Translations under genes and position numbers: made by a program
The notes under the pieces: model-generated
The model's input: only the letters and a program-made list of their open reading frames with translations
Databases searched by the model: none
What the model was told of the DNA's origin: nothing
NCBI RefSeq assembly: GCF_000010665.1
Contig: NC_012796.1
Span: 3,067,501-3,131,500, forward strand
Origin: Solidesulfovibrio magneticus RS-1
GTDB lineage: Bacteria; Desulfobacterota; Desulfovibrionia; Desulfovibrionales; Desulfovibrionaceae
Direction of reading: 5' to 3'
DNA: 64,000 nt
Part shown: positions 43,175 to 52,851 of the stretch, one piece after another
Layout of the letters: each line of letters opens with the position of its first letter
Position numbering within the stretch: the stretch's first letter is position 1

Positions 43175-44122
43175 ATGACCACCCCAGACGACAGCGAACA
43201 CCAGCTCATCTCCCGGGTCGCCTGGCTGTACTTCAAGGAAGAGCTCACCCAGGCCGAAATCGGCGACCGCCTCGGCATCACCCGCATCAAGGTCAACCGC
43301 CTGCTCCAGGCCGGCCGCGAAGCCGGGCTCATCCGCGTCGTCATCAACACCGCCTTCAAGGACTGCGTCGCCCTCGAAGCCGGGCTGGCCAAGGAATACG
43401 GACTGGCCCGGGCCATTGTCCTGCCCACTCCCGAACGCGGCGGACGCTACTATTACGACGCCATCGGCCGCCCGGCCGGCGAATACGCCTCGCTCCAGCT
43501 TCAGGACGGCCAGTCCATCGGCGTGGGCTGGGGCCACACCATCCGCTCGGCCATAAACGGCATGGCCGTGCGCAACTTTCGCGACATCTCCGTCACCTCC
43601 CTCTACGGCGGCGTGCCCCGAAGTCCGGTCAACCCCTTCGACTCCACGGCCATGTTCGCCCGAAAGCTCTCGGCCGCCGTGTGCAACCACCTGCCCGCCC
43701 CCATGTTCGTTTCCACCCCGGAAGTGCGCGACACCATCGCCGCCCAGCCCTTCTTCCGCACCTTTTATAAGGAAGCCCTGGCCGTGGACATGATCCTGAC
43801 CGCCGTCGGCGACATGACCGCCCAGGCCACCAACATCGCCCTGGGGGCCATCAGCCTCGACCAGCGCCGCGAGCTGGCCCGGGCCGGAGCCGTGGGCGAA
43901 TTTTTCGGCCGCTTCCTCGACGCCGAGGGCAACGTCCTCGACCACGAGGTCAACCATTGCAGCATGTCGCCGGATTTCGGCGGCCTGCTCAAGGTCCCGC
44001 ACATCGTCCTCGTGTCCGGAGGCATGGCCAAGGTCCCGATCCTCCAAACCATCCTGCGCCGGGGCTACGTCCACGTCTGCGTCACCGACGCCCAGACGGC
44101 GCAAAGCCTTCTCGACGCGTAA
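43175..44122 (+). CDS. SorC-family transcriptional regulator (probable glycerol regulator)
   Basis: 315 residues. N-terminal winged HTH (EHQLISRVAWLYFKEELTQAEIGDRLGI, then TRIKVNRLLQAGREAGLI) followed by a SorC/DeoR-type sugar-phosphate sensor domain: SIGVGWGHTIRSAINGM, VTSLYGGVPRSP, LVSGGMAKVPILQTILRRGYVHVCVTD. Such regulators bind phosphorylated sugars or polyols. It precedes glpD by 12 bp in the same direction, so it likely senses glycerol 3-phosphate or dihydroxyacetone phosphate and controls glpDFK and itself. The frame can begin at TTG 43112, but ATG 43175 is more likely (CGGAG upstream). Confidence 0.88.
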   Translation: MTTPDDSEHQLISRVAWLYFKEELTQAEIGDRLGITRIKVNRLLQAGREAGLIRVVINTAFKDCVALEAGLAKEYGLARAIVLPTPERGGRYYYDAIGRPAGEYASLQLQDGQSIGVGWGHTIRSAINGMAVRNFRDISVTSLYGGVPRSPVNPFDSTAMFARKLSAAVCNHLPAPMFVSTPEVRDTIAAQPFFRTFYKEALAVDMILTAVGDMTAQATNIALGAISLDQRRELARAGAVGEFFGRFLDAEGNVLDHEVNHCSMSPDFGGLLKVPHIVLVSGGMAKVPILQTILRRGYVHVCVTDAQTAQSLLDA

Positions 44123-44134
44123 CAAGGCGGTATC

Positions 44135-45784
44135 ATGAACAGACAAGACAACATCAATCAGCTGCGCGCTGGCGACCCCTTCGATCTGGTCGTCATCGGC
44201 GGCGGGGCCACCGGCTGCGGCATCGCCCTGGACGCCGCCACACGTGGCCTGAGCGTGGCCCTGCTGGAACGCGACGATTTCGCCCAGGGCACTAGCAGCA
44301 AAAGCACCAAGCTCGTCCACGGCGGCGTGCGCTACCTCGAAAAGGCCGTCAAGAAGCTCGACAGAGCCCAGTTCGATCTGGTGCGCGAAGGCCTTCGCGA
44401 GCGTGGCCGGCTGCTCAAAAACGCACCCCACCTGGCCCACTCCATCCGGCTCATGACCCCGGTCAAGACCTGGCGCGAGGCCGCCTACATCTACGCGGGA
44501 CTCGTGCTCTACGACATGCTCTCCGGCTGCCTGTCGCTGGGCCGCAGCGCCGTCGTCAGCAAGAAAAAGGCCGCCAAGCTCTTCCCCCAGCTCAACCTCG
44601 ACGGCTACGTGGCCGCCGTCATCTACAGCGACGGCCAGTTCAACGACGCCCGCATGGCCGTGACGCTGGCCCGCACGGCCGCCTCCTACGGCGCGGTCTG
44701 CGCCAACCATGTCGAGGTCACTGGCCTGGTCAAGCAGGGCGGCCGCATCTCGGGCGTTACCGTGCGCGATTGCCTGGACGGCCAGGAATTCACTATCGCC
44801 GCCAAGGGCGTGGTCAACGCCGCCGGCCCCTTTGCCGACGCCATCCGCCGCATGGACGACCCCGAAGTCGCCCCCATGCTCAAGACCAGCTCCGGCATCC
44901 ACATCCTGCTGCCCGCCGACGTCGCCCCCCGTGACCTGTCGCTCATGATCCCCAAGACGGAAGACGGCCGCGTGCTCTTCATGATCCCCTGGCAGGGGTT
45001 CGTGCTGTTCGGCACCACCGACGAGCCCGCGCCCATCGAATTCGATCCGGCTCCCGAACGCCGCGACGTCGATTATCTGCTGCGCTACGCCAGCGCCTAC
45101 CTGCGCCGGCCCGTCACCCGCGACGACGTGCTGGCCGTGTGGAGCGGCCTGCGGCCCCTGGTCTTTAATCCCAACAAGAAAAACACCCAGGAACTGGCCC
45201 GTTCCCACGTCATCGACATCAGCGCCTCGGGACTCCTCACCATGACCGGCGGCAAATGGACGAGTTACCGCAGCATGGCCGAGGAAGCCGTGGACGCCGC
45301 TTGCCAGACGTTTTGCCTCGGCCAGTCGCGCCCCTGCGCCACCCAGGAACTGCGCCTGCTCGGCTCCCGGGCCTATCTGCCCGAGGGCTGGCGCGATCTG
45401 GCCCGCCGCGAAGGCGTGGCCGACGAGCTGGCCCGCTCCCTGTGGACGCTTTACGGCGACGAAGCCGCCGCCATCGTCAAACTGGGCCGCGACGAGGATC
45501 TGTTGACCCCGCTGCATCCCGAACACCCCTACGTCGGCGCGGAAGTGGCTTTTGCCGTGCGCCACGAAATGGCCCAACACGTGGGCGACGTGCTCCTGCG
45601 CCGCCTGCCGCTTGGGCTGCTCAACATGCGCCACGCCATGCAGGCCGCTGCGGCCGTGGCCGACATCATGGCCCGCGAACTCGGCTGGGACGAGGCGCGG
45701 CGTGACAGCGAAGTGGATAACGCCTGCCGGCTGCTTGCCGCCTGGTTCGCCGGGCGGGAGGACCAGGCCGCCGCACAGGCCTAG
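44135..45784 (+). CDS. glpD: FAD-dependent glycerol-3-phosphate dehydrogenase
   Basis: 549 residues, GlpD length. Oxidises glycerol 3-phosphate to dihydroxyacetone phosphate and reduces the membrane quinone. Seen: FAD motif VVIGGGATGCGIALDAATRG at 21-40, QGTSSKSTKLVHGGVRYLE, DGQFNDARMAVTLARTA, VNAAGPFAD, FGTTDEPA, SGLLTMTGGKWTSYR, and the GlpD C-terminal domain. The GlpD type (single chain) rather than the GlpABC type is present. Twelve bp after the regulator gene; GlpF and GlpK follow. Membrane-associated on the cytoplasmic side. Confidence 0.97.
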   Translation: MNRQDNINQLRAGDPFDLVVIGGGATGCGIALDAATRGLSVALLERDDFAQGTSSKSTKLVHGGVRYLEKAVKKLDRAQFDLVREGLRERGRLLKNAPHLAHSIRLMTPVKTWREAAYIYAGLVLYDMLSGCLSLGRSAVVSKKKAAKLFPQLNLDGYVAAVIYSDGQFNDARMAVTLARTAASYGAVCANHVEVTGLVKQGGRISGVTVRDCLDGQEFTIAAKGVVNAAGPFADAIRRMDDPEVAPMLKTSSGIHILLPADVAPRDLSLMIPKTEDGRVLFMIPWQGFVLFGTTDEPAPIEFDPAPERRDVDYLLRYASAYLRRPVTRDDVLAVWSGLRPLVFNPNKKNTQELARSHVIDISASGLLTMTGGKWTSYRSMAEEAVDAACQTFCLGQSRPCATQELRLLGSRAYLPEGWRDLARREGVADELARSLWTLYGDEAAAIVKLGRDEDLLTPLHPEHPYVGAEVAFAVRHEMAQHVGDVLLRRLPLGLLNMRHAMQAAAAVADIMARELGWDEARRDSEVDNACRLLAAWFAGREDQAAAQA

Positions 45785-45871
45785 AACGGCTAGGGAAGGT
45801 CTGGGTTCAACCGCCGCGTCCCGTCCCGCCAGGAGGGCAGCGGCCAACGACGCAAATGGAGGAGGGGTTAC

Positions 45872-46630
45872 ATGAGCAACGAGTCGTCACTGGGCAGGGA
45901 AATGCTGTCCGAATTCATGGGGACCATGGTTCTCATCCTGTTCGGCGCAGGCTGCGTGGCCATGAAAGTCTTTTTCGGGGACGCGCTGACCGTCACTTGG
46001 AACACCATTACCCTTGGCTGGAGCATGGGCGTCCTTTTTGGCGTCCTGGCCAGCTTGCGGTCCGGAGCCCACATCAACCCGGCCGTGAGCCTGGCCCTGG
46101 CCGTCACCGGCCGCTTCCCCTGGAAGAAAGTGCTGCCCTACTCCCTGGCCCAGACCGCCGGCGGCTTTGCCGGAGCAGCCCTGGTTTTCACCGATTTCCA
46201 CGCCAAATGGCTCATGTTTGACCCGCAGCTGGTCAAGACCGCCGGCATCTTCTGCACCTTCCCGGCCGTGCCGGGCTTCATGCCGGGCTTCATCGACCAG
46301 ATCATCGGCACCGCCATCCTGCTCTTCGGCGTCCTGGCCATCGGCGACTTCGCCGCCAAGAACAAAAACGGCTGGCTCGGCCCCATCGCCGTGGCCATGC
46401 TCGTCATGGGCATCGGCATGAGCTTTGGCGCCATGAACGGATACGCCATCAACCCCGCCCGCGACTTCGGCCCCCGCTTCTTCGCCCTGGTGGCCGGCTT
46501 CACCCAGCCCAACCTCATGGACGTGAGCATCGTGCTGGTGCCCATCGTCGGCCCGCTCATCGGCGGCCCGCTCGGCGCGCTGATCTACGACAAGACCACC
46601 GGTTCGCTCAACAAGGATCTCGAAGCCTAG
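45872..46630 (+). CDS. glpF: Glycerol uptake facilitator
   Basis: 252 residues, six membrane helices plus two half-helices with the paired NPA motifs ([12 protein letters not shown] and [13 protein letters not shown]) of major intrinsic proteins. Asp after the second NPA-R (ARD) marks the glycerol-conducting (GlpF) subgroup rather than water channels. Lets glycerol enter down its gradient, trapped by GlpK. GGAGGAGGGG precedes the ATG. Thirteen bp before glpK. Confidence 0.95.
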   Translation: MSNESSLGREMLSEFMGTMVLILFGAGCVAMKVFFGDALTVTWNTITLGWSMGVLFGVLASLRSGAHINPAVSLALAVTGRFPWKKVLPYSLAQTAGGFAGAALVFTDFHAKWLMFDPQLVKTAGIFCTFPAVPGFMPGFIDQIIGTAILLFGVLAIGDFAAKNKNGWLGPIAVAMLVMGIGMSFGAMNGYAINPARDFGPRFFALVAGFTQPNLMDVSIVLVPIVGPLIGGPLGALIYDKTTGSLNKDLEA

Positions 46631-46643
46631 GAGGCGTACACCC

Positions 46644-48137
46644 ATGGCCAATTACATTCTCTCCCTCGACCAGGGCACCACCAGCTCCCGCGCTATCCTG
46701 TTCACCCGCGAAGGCGACATCAAACAGATCGCCCAGAAAGAGTTCACCCAGATCTACCCCCAGCCGGGCTGGGTCGAGCACAACGCCAACGAGATCTTCG
46801 ACACCCAGTCCTACGTCATGCGCGAATGCCTGCAGTTCGCCGGCGTGGACGCCTCGGACGTGGCCGCCATCGGCATCACCAACCAGCGTGAAACCACGGT
46901 CGTCTGGGACAAGAAAACCGGCGCACCCATCCACAACGCCATCGTCTGGCAGGACCGCCGCACCGCCGGCTTCTGCGACGAACTCAAGGCCAAGGGCCTG
47001 GCCGACGTCATCCGCCAGAAAACGGGCCTCGTCATCGACGCCTACTTCTCCGGCACCAAGGTCCGCTGGATTCTCGACAACGTGCCCGGCGCCCGGGAAA
47101 AGGCCGACAAGGGCGAACTGCTCTTCGGCACCATCGACTCCTGGCTCATCTGGAACCTGACCAAGGGCGCGGTCCACGTCACCGACGAGTCCAACGCCAG
47201 CCGCACCCTGCTTTTTAACATCAACACCGGAGCCTGGGACGACGAGCTGCTGGCCATCATCGGCGTGCCAGCCGCCATGCTGCCCCGGGTGTCCAAGTCC
47301 TCGGAAGTGGTGGGCGAAATCCACCCCGAATTCCTGGGCAAAGCCCTGCCCATCGCCGGCAACGCCGGCGACCAGCAGGCCGCCACCTACGGCAACGCCT
47401 GCCTCAAGGAAGGCATGGCCAAGAACACCTACGGCACCGGCTGCTTCATGCTCATGAACACCGGCAAGGCCCCCCGCCCCAGCAACAACAACCTGCTGAC
47501 CACCATGGCCTGGGCCACCCCGTCCGGCCGCTACTTCGCCCTGGAAGGCAGCGTCTTTATCGCCGGCGCCGTGGTCCAGTGGCTGCGCGACGGCCTGGGC
47601 ATCATCCAAAGCGCCCCGGAAGTCGAACAGCTGGCCCTGTCCGTGCCCGACAACGGTGGCGTCTTCCTCGTGCCGGCCTTCGCCGGCCTGGGCGCGCCCC
47701 ACTGGGACCAGTACGCCCGCGGGGCCATGGTCGGCATCACCCGAGGCGCCACCAAGGCCCACATCGCCCGGGCCGCCCTGGAGTCCATTGCCCTGCAGAC
47801 CCTTGACATCATGGACTGCATGCAAAAAGACGCCGGCATCAAGCTCGACACCCTGCGCGCCGATGGCGGGGCCACCCGCAACAACCTGCTCATGCAGTTC
47901 CAGGCCGACGTGCTGGGCGTGCCCGTCGAGCGCCCCATGGTGACCGAAACCACGGCCCTGGGCGCGGCCTACCTGGCCGGCCTGGCCGTCGGGTTCTGGA
48001 AGAGCGAAGAAGAGATCGCCGCCATGTGGCAGCTCGACCGCCGCTTTGAACCCAACATGGCCCAGTCCGACCGCGACAAGCTCCTCCACGACTGGCAGCG
48101 CGCCGTGGCCCGCAGCAAGGCCTGGATCGAAGCCTAG
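46644..48137 (+). CDS. glpK: Glycerol kinase
   Basis: 497 residues. Phosphorylates glycerol to glycerol 3-phosphate. FGGY features: [15 protein letters not shown] (phosphate 1), [54 protein letters not shown], and [15 protein letters not shown] near the C-terminus. Coupled to glpF by a 13-bp gap. A strong terminator follows 26 bp after the stop. Confidence 0.98.
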   Translation: MANYILSLDQGTTSSRAILFTREGDIKQIAQKEFTQIYPQPGWVEHNANEIFDTQSYVMRECLQFAGVDASDVAAIGITNQRETTVVWDKKTGAPIHNAIVWQDRRTAGFCDELKAKGLADVIRQKTGLVIDAYFSGTKVRWILDNVPGAREKADKGELLFGTIDSWLIWNLTKGAVHVTDESNASRTLLFNINTGAWDDELLAIIGVPAAMLPRVSKSSEVVGEIHPEFLGKALPIAGNAGDQQAATYGNACLKEGMAKNTYGTGCFMLMNTGKAPRPSNNNLLTTMAWATPSGRYFALEGSVFIAGAVVQWLRDGLGIIQSAPEVEQLALSVPDNGGVFLVPAFAGLGAPHWDQYARGAMVGITRGATKAHIARAALESIALQTLDIMDCMQKDAGIKLDTLRADGGATRNNLLMQFQADVLGVPVERPMVTETTALGAAYLAGLAVGFWKSEEEIAAMWQLDRRFEPNMAQSDRDKLLHDWQRAVARSKAWIEA

Positions 48138-48163
48138 TCCCGGACGTTCCAGCACCCGACGCC

Positions 48164-48198
48164 AAGGGGCGCGACCACGCGGTCGCGCCCCTTTTTTT
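48164..48198 (+). terminator. Rho-independent terminator of the glp operon
   Basis: 11-bp stem GGGGCGCGACC (48166-48176) with GGTCGCGCCCC (48181-48191), loop ACGC, followed by seven T. Confidence 0.95.
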
Positions 48199-48282
48199 GG
48201 GCTTGCGAAACGGCGCTGATTCTGCTCCCATCCGTCTCGACATGATCTCCACTTCTTGCCCCGCCACAGCCTGAGGCAACCT

Positions 48283-49704
48283 ATGATGACCCGTCACGAC
48301 GCTCGCGAAGATTTGTCCCGGCTCGACCATCCCTCGCGGCTTTTCGTCGAGGTGACCTCGCGCTGCAACCTGCGCTGCGCCATGTGCGTCAAGCATTCCG
48401 GCCACGGCGTCCAGGCCGAGGGCGACATGTCGCCGGAAACGTTTCGCGCCCTGGAACCGGCGTTCCCCCACCTCGACGCCCTGGTCCTCAACGGCATCGG
48501 CGAACCGCTGCTCCACCCCCGCCTGGAGGCCTTCATCCAGACCGCCAAACAGGCCATGCCGTCCACCGGCTGGGTCGGGTTTCAGACCAACGGCCATCTC
48601 CTGACCCGGGCCCGGGCCACGTCGCTTTTCGCCGCCGGCTTGGACAGGATCTTTCTTTCCGTGGACGCCGCTTCCCAGGAACTTTTCCAAGCCGTCCGGG
48701 CCGGCGGGAGCCTGGGCCACGTGGAACGCGCCCTGGCCGCCTTGGCTGAAGCCCGAAAGGACCATCCGGGGCACAAACTGGAAGTCGGCGCGGAGTTCGT
48801 GGTCATGCGGGACAATCTGGCCGAACTGCCGGGCCTTGTCTCCTGGCTGGCCGCCCGGGGCGCAACCACCCTGGTCGTGTCCCACTTGCTGCCGTTTAGC
48901 GCCGCCCTGGTCACCCAGCCGGTCTTTGGCGTCAATACGCGTCGGGCCAAGGCGTACTACCAGGAGTGCCAGGACAGGGCGAAAGCCCAAGGGCTTGCCC
49001 TGGACCAGTACTTCCGGATCGTCTGGAAGTACCACAAGACCCCGCAAGAACAGGCCCTCGCCGATTTCGTCCAGCAAATGCTCTTTGACGCCGTGAAACA
49101 GGATATCCCCTTCCAGGTGACCAACATCATCACGGGCGAGGATCTTGCCCTGGTGGAGGACGTCTTCCGGCGAGCGGAAACCGTCGCCGAAAGCCACGGC
49201 CTCAGGCTTGTCCTGCCGCCGGTCCAGCCGGTCAGCGGCCATGCCTGCCTGGGCGTCAAGAAAGGCGGAATGTTCGTGGCCTGGGACGGCAAGGTTTCGC
49301 CCTGCCATTTCCTGTGGCGCAGCTTTTCGTGTTATTTCTATGGCCGGGAGAAGCAGGTCGCCCACAAGGTGTTCGGTGATATGACCAGGCAGTCCCTTGC
49401 CGCCGTCTGGAACAGCCCGGCCTATCGGGCCTTTCGCGAGGACGTGATGCGCCGGCGCTACCCCCATTGCCCGAGCTGCAACGTCTATCCCTGCGAGGAC
49501 ATCAACAGCCTCGATTTTGAAAACGATTGCTACGGCGAGACCGTCCCTTGCGGCGACTGCCTCTGGAGCATGGGGCTTTTGCAGTGCATGGGACAGGAAG
49601 ACCTTGCCGGCGAATTCCAAGAAGACGCCTCGGGCGCAAGCGAAGTCCCGCCCTGGGGCCTGTTCCGGCTCGGGGGACAACGCCGCACCCAGATCCCCTC
49701 CTGA
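48283..49704 (+). CDS. Radical SAM/SPASM protein, possible metalloenzyme maturase
   Basis: 473 residues. Radical SAM motif C28-x3-C32-x2-C35 (RCNLRCAMC), core with LNGIGEPLLHP and FQTNGHLLT, then a SPASM-like C-terminal domain: CLGVKKGGMFVAWDGKVSPCHFLW, and the cysteine group HCPSCNVYPC, DCYGETVPCGDCLW, for auxiliary Fe-S clusters. The overall look resembles the radical SAM/SPASM group annotated as putative metalloenzyme maturases in Geobacter and Desulfovibrio. No precursor peptide gene is seen nearby. ATG 48283 (then ATG) has TGAGG upstream; an earlier TTG is less likely. Convergent with the iron-type alcohol dehydrogenase, 161 bp apart. Confidence 0.78.
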   Translation: MMTRHDAREDLSRLDHPSRLFVEVTSRCNLRCAMCVKHSGHGVQAEGDMSPETFRALEPAFPHLDALVLNGIGEPLLHPRLEAFIQTAKQAMPSTGWVGFQTNGHLLTRARATSLFAAGLDRIFLSVDAASQELFQAVRAGGSLGHVERALAALAEARKDHPGHKLEVGAEFVVMRDNLAELPGLVSWLAARGATTLVVSHLLPFSAALVTQPVFGVNTRRAKAYYQECQDRAKAQGLALDQYFRIVWKYHKTPQEQALADFVQQMLFDAVKQDIPFQVTNIITGEDLALVEDVFRRAETVAESHGLRLVLPPVQPVSGHACLGVKKGGMFVAWDGKVSPCHFLWRSFSCYFYGREKQVAHKVFGDMTRQSLAAVWNSPAYRAFREDVMRRRYPHCPSCNVYPCEDINSLDFENDCYGETVPCGDCLWSMGLLQCMGQEDLAGEFQEDASGASEVPPWGLFRLGGQRRTQIPS

Positions 49705-49865
49705 CAGCAAGCGGCAGGCCCATCGTTTGACCTGCCGCCCATCATCCCCGCCGTCGAGCCCTCGTCAGCCCAAGAGCCCAAAGCACACGCGCTTGGACGC
49801 GTCACGGACGATTTCCGCTCGAAACGACCGGAGCCGTAGACGGCTGACGGCCATTCCCCGGGGGG

Positions 49866-51023
49866 TCAGCCCAGGGCGCGCTCCACGATGGCCGTCAGCT
49901 CGGCCGTGGTCAGATTAATGGGATTACCCTGCATGCTGCTGGCCCGTGCCGCCTTTTCCACCACCAAGGGAATGTCGGCCTGGGTCAAGCCCAGAGCGGT
50001 CAACGTCGGCGCGCCCAGGCGGCGGCACAACGCTTCCAGCCAGACCGCCCCGTCCTCGGGCGAAGCATCCGCCCGGCCGGTCAGCATGGCCGCCGCCGCG
50101 GCATAGGCGGCCAGCCGCCCCGAACCCGGCTCCCGCTGCCGCAGCGCGGCGATGTTGACCGCCGCCACCGCCGGCAACAAGCTGGCGCAGACCTGCCCAT
50201 GAGGCGCGGCGAAAAGCCCGCCTATGGGCGCGGCAAACCCATGCACCGCCCCGAGCTTGGCGTTGGCCAGGGCCAGGCCGCCGTACAGGCTGGCCAGGGC
50301 CATGCCCTCCCGGGCGGCCATGTCCGCCCCGTCGTCGTAGGCGGCGGCCAGATAGCGCGCGGCCAGACGCAAACCGTCGCGGCACAGGGCGTCGGTCATG
50401 GGGTTGGCCTTGATGGAAACAAAGGACTCCAGCAGTTGGGTCAGTGCATCCAGGCCCGTGGCGGCGGTCACGGCCGGCGGCATGGAGACCGTCAGCTCGG
50501 GATCGACCAACGCCACGGTGGGCAGCATCATGACCGAGCGCAGGCTCACCTTCACCCGCTCGGCCGGGGCGGTCAGCACGGCGTTGGCCGTGGCCTCGGC
50601 CCCGGTGCCGGCCGTGGTCGGCACGGCCACATGGGGCAAGGGCCGCTCGACAAGGGGCCGCCCGGCCCCCACCACTTCCAGATAATCATACGGATCGCCG
50701 GGATTGGTCGCCAGGGCCGCCACGGCCTTACCGGCGTCGATGGCTCCGCCGCCGCCGACGCTGACGACCACGTCGCAACCGGCCTCCCGGCACAAGGCGA
50801 CGCCGGCCTTGGCCACGTCCACCGACGGTTCGCCGGCTACGGAAAAGAGCGTCACCCCAAGGCCGGCGGCCGCAAACGCCTGGATCAGCCCGGCATGGCG
50901 GCCGGGACTGGCCCCCACGACCAGCAAAACGTGTTTGCCCAAGGGTGCGACAAGGGACGGCAGGCGCGCGGCCTGGCCGGGACCGAAAACAATCTTGGCC
51001 GGTGCGGCGAATTCGAAGTTCAT
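49866..51023 (-). CDS. Iron-containing (group III) alcohol dehydrogenase
   Basis: 385 residues, normal length. NAD(P) domain with SVGGGGAIDAGKA at 89-101 and VPTTAGTGAE at 134-143; C-terminal helical domain with the metal site. Canonical ligands are Asp, His, His, His. Here they are D192, Q196 (LDALTQ instead of DALTH), H261 (AVHGFAAPIG) and H275 (PHG). Some family branches carry Gln at this position, so the enzyme may still be active, perhaps with another metal. Oxidises an alcohol or reduces an aldehyde; glycerol, ethanol and 1,3-propanediol are possible given the glp operon nearby. The frame opens at 51137, but ATG 51023 starts the family N-terminus (FEFAAPAKIVFGPG). Confidence 0.92.
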   Translation of the reverse strand: MNFEFAAPAKIVFGPGQAARLPSLVAPLGKHVLLVVGASPGRHAGLIQAFAAAGLGVTLFSVAGEPSVDVAKAGVALCREAGCDVVVSVGGGGAIDAGKAVAALATNPGDPYDYLEVVGAGRPLVERPLPHVAVPTTAGTGAEATANAVLTAPAERVKVSLRSVMMLPTVALVDPELTVSMPPAVTAATGLDALTQLLESFVSIKANPMTDALCRDGLRLAARYLAAAYDDGADMAAREGMALASLYGGLALANAKLGAVHGFAAPIGGLFAAPHGQVCASLLPAVAAVNIAALRQREPGSGRLAAYAAAAAMLTGRADASPEDGAVWLEALCRRLGAPTLTALGLTQADIPLVVEKAARASSMQGNPINLTTAELTAIVERALG

Positions 51024-51070
51024 GGCTCCACTATGGCTCCAGCCCTTCCCCCAGGCAACCCCCTGCCCGC

Positions 51071-51108
51071 AAAAAAAGAACCCCCCGTCCGGGTTGAGCG
51101 GGGGGTTC
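51071..51108 (-). terminator. Rho-independent terminator of the nuo operon
   Basis: 9-bp stem GAACCCCCC (51078-51086) with GGGGGGTTC (51100-51108). On the minus strand a 7-T run follows. It lies about 250 bp beyond nuoI, so nuo transcripts would include the repeat copy C. Confidence 0.85.
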
Positions 51109-51218
51109 CAAGGGAGCCCGGGAGGGTAACCGGGCAAAACTTCGGCGCGGCTCGCGGCAGGGTGCTCCCCGCGCCGAAGACGGCAGCATGATGCGAAGCA
51201 GAAGCAGAAGAGGAAGAT

Positions 51219-51260
51219 GCCTCCGGCGGCCGGGGGGAATCATTCCCCCCGGACCCCCTG
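51219..51260 (+). repeat. Dispersed GC-rich hairpin repeat, copy C
   Basis: GCCTCCGGCGG, palindrome CCGGGGGGAAT-C-ATTCCCCCCGG (51230-51252), then ACCCCCTG. Almost identical to copy A in reverse orientation. Confidence 0.8.
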
Positions 51261-51359
51261 AATTGTTATAGAGGGTGCGGCGTTACCGCTGCGGCCAGCA
51301 GAAGGGAACGTTCGGTTGCCTGTCCGAATATTCGCCTCTGGCCCAGCGTGGCTTAGCTG

Positions 51360-51863
51360 CTATTCCTCCTCGGCCTGGCGCTTGAGGCGGGCCATGAGGT
51401 CGATGCGAAACTCCTTGCGATCCAGGGCCACCATGTACGGATTGTCGGAAAACCGCAGCGAATCCACCGGGCAGGTCTTGGCGCATTGGCCGCACAGGCT
51501 GCACAGGGAAAAATCCACGATCACCGCGCCGGGCGTCTTGCTGCCCTTTTGCGGAGCCGGCCCCATGGCCATCGGCGCGTCTTCCTGGCCCTCCTTGGCC
51601 GGAACCGGACACAGTATGGTCAGGCAATCCGACGGACAGGCCTTGACGCAGGCCCCGCAAGCCACGCAGCGCGGCACGGACGGGTCGTCTTCCTTGCCCA
51701 CGAGTTCGACATGGCCCCGGAAGGTCGACAGGTTGTCCACCTCTTGCTTGGGATAGATCACCGTCACCTGGGGCTGGCAGAAGGCCTTGCCCGTGATGCC
51801 AAGGCCCACAAACAGGCTCTTGAGGCCGGTACAGGCTTCCTCGAACAGTTCACTCACCGACAT
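51360..51863 (-). CDS. nuoI: Complex I subunit NuoI (2x 4Fe-4S)
   Basis: 167 residues. Carries clusters N6a and N6b in the peripheral arm: C66-x2-C69-x2-C72-x3-C76 and C121-x2-C124-x2-C127-x3-C131. Between them is an insertion (about 80-112) longer than in many NuoI proteins, with Pro, Gly and Ala. With no NuoEFG in the operon, NuoI is the likely entry point for electrons, for example from ferredoxin. Its start lies 1 bp from the nuoH stop. Last gene of the operon. Confidence 0.94.
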   Translation of the reverse strand: MSVSELFEEACTGLKSLFVGLGITGKAFCQPQVTVIYPKQEVDNLSTFRGHVELVGKEDDPSVPRCVACGACVKACPSDCLTILCPVPAKEGQEDAPMAMGPAPQKGSKTPGAVIVDFSLCSLCGQCAKTCPVDSLRFSDNPYMVALDRKEFRIDLMARLKRQAEEE

Positions 51864-51864
51864 G

Positions 51865-52851
51865 TCAGCCTCCGATGCCCTTGATGATGACCACCAGCGC
51901 CAGATCGATGATCGCCAGCGGCGTGAGCCACTTCCAGCTCAGATTGAGCAGCTGGTCGAAACGCACGCGGGGATAGGTCCAGCGCATCCAGATCATGAGC
52001 AGCAAAATGGCGTAGACCTTGACCAGAAACCACAGGATGCCGGACAAAAACGGCCCCTGCCAGCCGCCGAGAAAGAGCGCGGCGGCAACGCCGGAAACCA
52101 CGATCATGTTGGCGTATTCCGCCAGGAAGAACAGGCCAAAGCCCATGCCGGAATATTCCGTGTGGAAACCGGCCGTCAGCTCGGATTCGGCCTCGGGCAA
52201 ATCGAAGGGCGCGCGGTTGGTCTCGGCCACGGCGCAGACCAGGAAGATGAAAAAGGCCAACGGGTTCTGCACGCCGTACCACTGCCAGGGCCAGCCGCCC
52301 TGCTTGCCCGTGATCTCGTAGAGATCCAGCGACCCGGCGGTGATGGCGACAGACATGACGGCCAGAAGCAGCGGCACTTCGTAGGCCACGGACTGGGCCA
52401 CGGCCCGGGCCGCGCCAAGCAGGCCCCATTTGTTGTTGGAGCCCCAGCCGGCCAGGATCAGCGACAGCACGCCCAGGCCCGAGAAGGCCAGGATCAGCAC
52501 CAGGCCGATGTTCAGGCGCATGGGCGCGAGGTCGGGGTCAAAGGGCAGCGGCAGAAAGCACACCGTCACCGGGGCGAAGGCCAGAAGCGGCGCGGCCCAG
52601 TAGAGGTACTTGTCCGCGCCGGCCGGCATAGCCAGCTGCTTGCCCACCAGTTTGACCGCGTCCACGATGGGCTGGAGCAGGCCGTAGGGGCCAACATGCA
52701 GGGGGCCGGGCCGCAACTGCACATGGCCGGCCACCTTGCGCTCCACCCAGACGAGGACGAGGCCGTTTAAGCCCACGAAGGCGAACACGCACAACAACCC
52801 GACGACGAGACGCGTCAGGGGATGGTCGAAGCTTAAAAGGTCGGGGCTCAT
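51865..52851 (-). CDS. nuoH: Complex I subunit NuoH
   Basis: 328 residues, eight predicted helices. Forms the quinone channel at the membrane/peripheral arm junction. Seen: VWVERKVAGHVQLRPGPLHVGPYGLLQPIVDAVKL (split across the first loop), AETNRAPFDLPEAESELTAGFHTEYSGM and the C-terminal RWTYPRVRFDQLLNLSWK. Start ATG 52851 overlaps the nuoD stop by 4 bp; the longer open frame is chance. Confidence 0.96.
   Translation of the reverse strand: MSPDLLSFDHPLTRLVVGLLCVFAFVGLNGLVLVWVERKVAGHVQLRPGPLHVGPYGLLQPIVDAVKLVGKQLAMPAGADKYLYWAAPLLAFAPVTVCFLPLPFDPDLAPMRLNIGLVLILAFSGLGVLSLILAGWGSNNKWGLLGAARAVAQSVAYEVPLLLAVMSVAITAGSLDLYEITGKQGGWPWQWYGVQNPLAFFIFLVCAVAETNRAPFDLPEAESELTAGFHTEYSGMGFGLFFLAEYANMIVVSGVAAALFLGGWQGPFLSGILWFLVKVYAILLLMIWMRWTYPRVRFDQLLNLSWKWLTPLAIIDLALVVIIKGIGG

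Larger units (their letters stand above)
51024..51359. other. Gene-free stretch between nuoI and the alcohol dehydrogenase gene
   Basis: 336 bp. Holds the likely promoter of the dehydrogenase gene, a terminator for the nuo transcript (51071-51108) and copy C of the dispersed hairpin repeat (51219-51260). Nothing else seen. Confidence 0.6.

Noticed and set aside
43136-45847. 903-codon minus-strand frame opposite the regulator and glpD
   Set aside because: High-GC codon bias on the coding strand leaves the antisense frame open; composition (Gly, His, Val rich) is typical of such artefacts.
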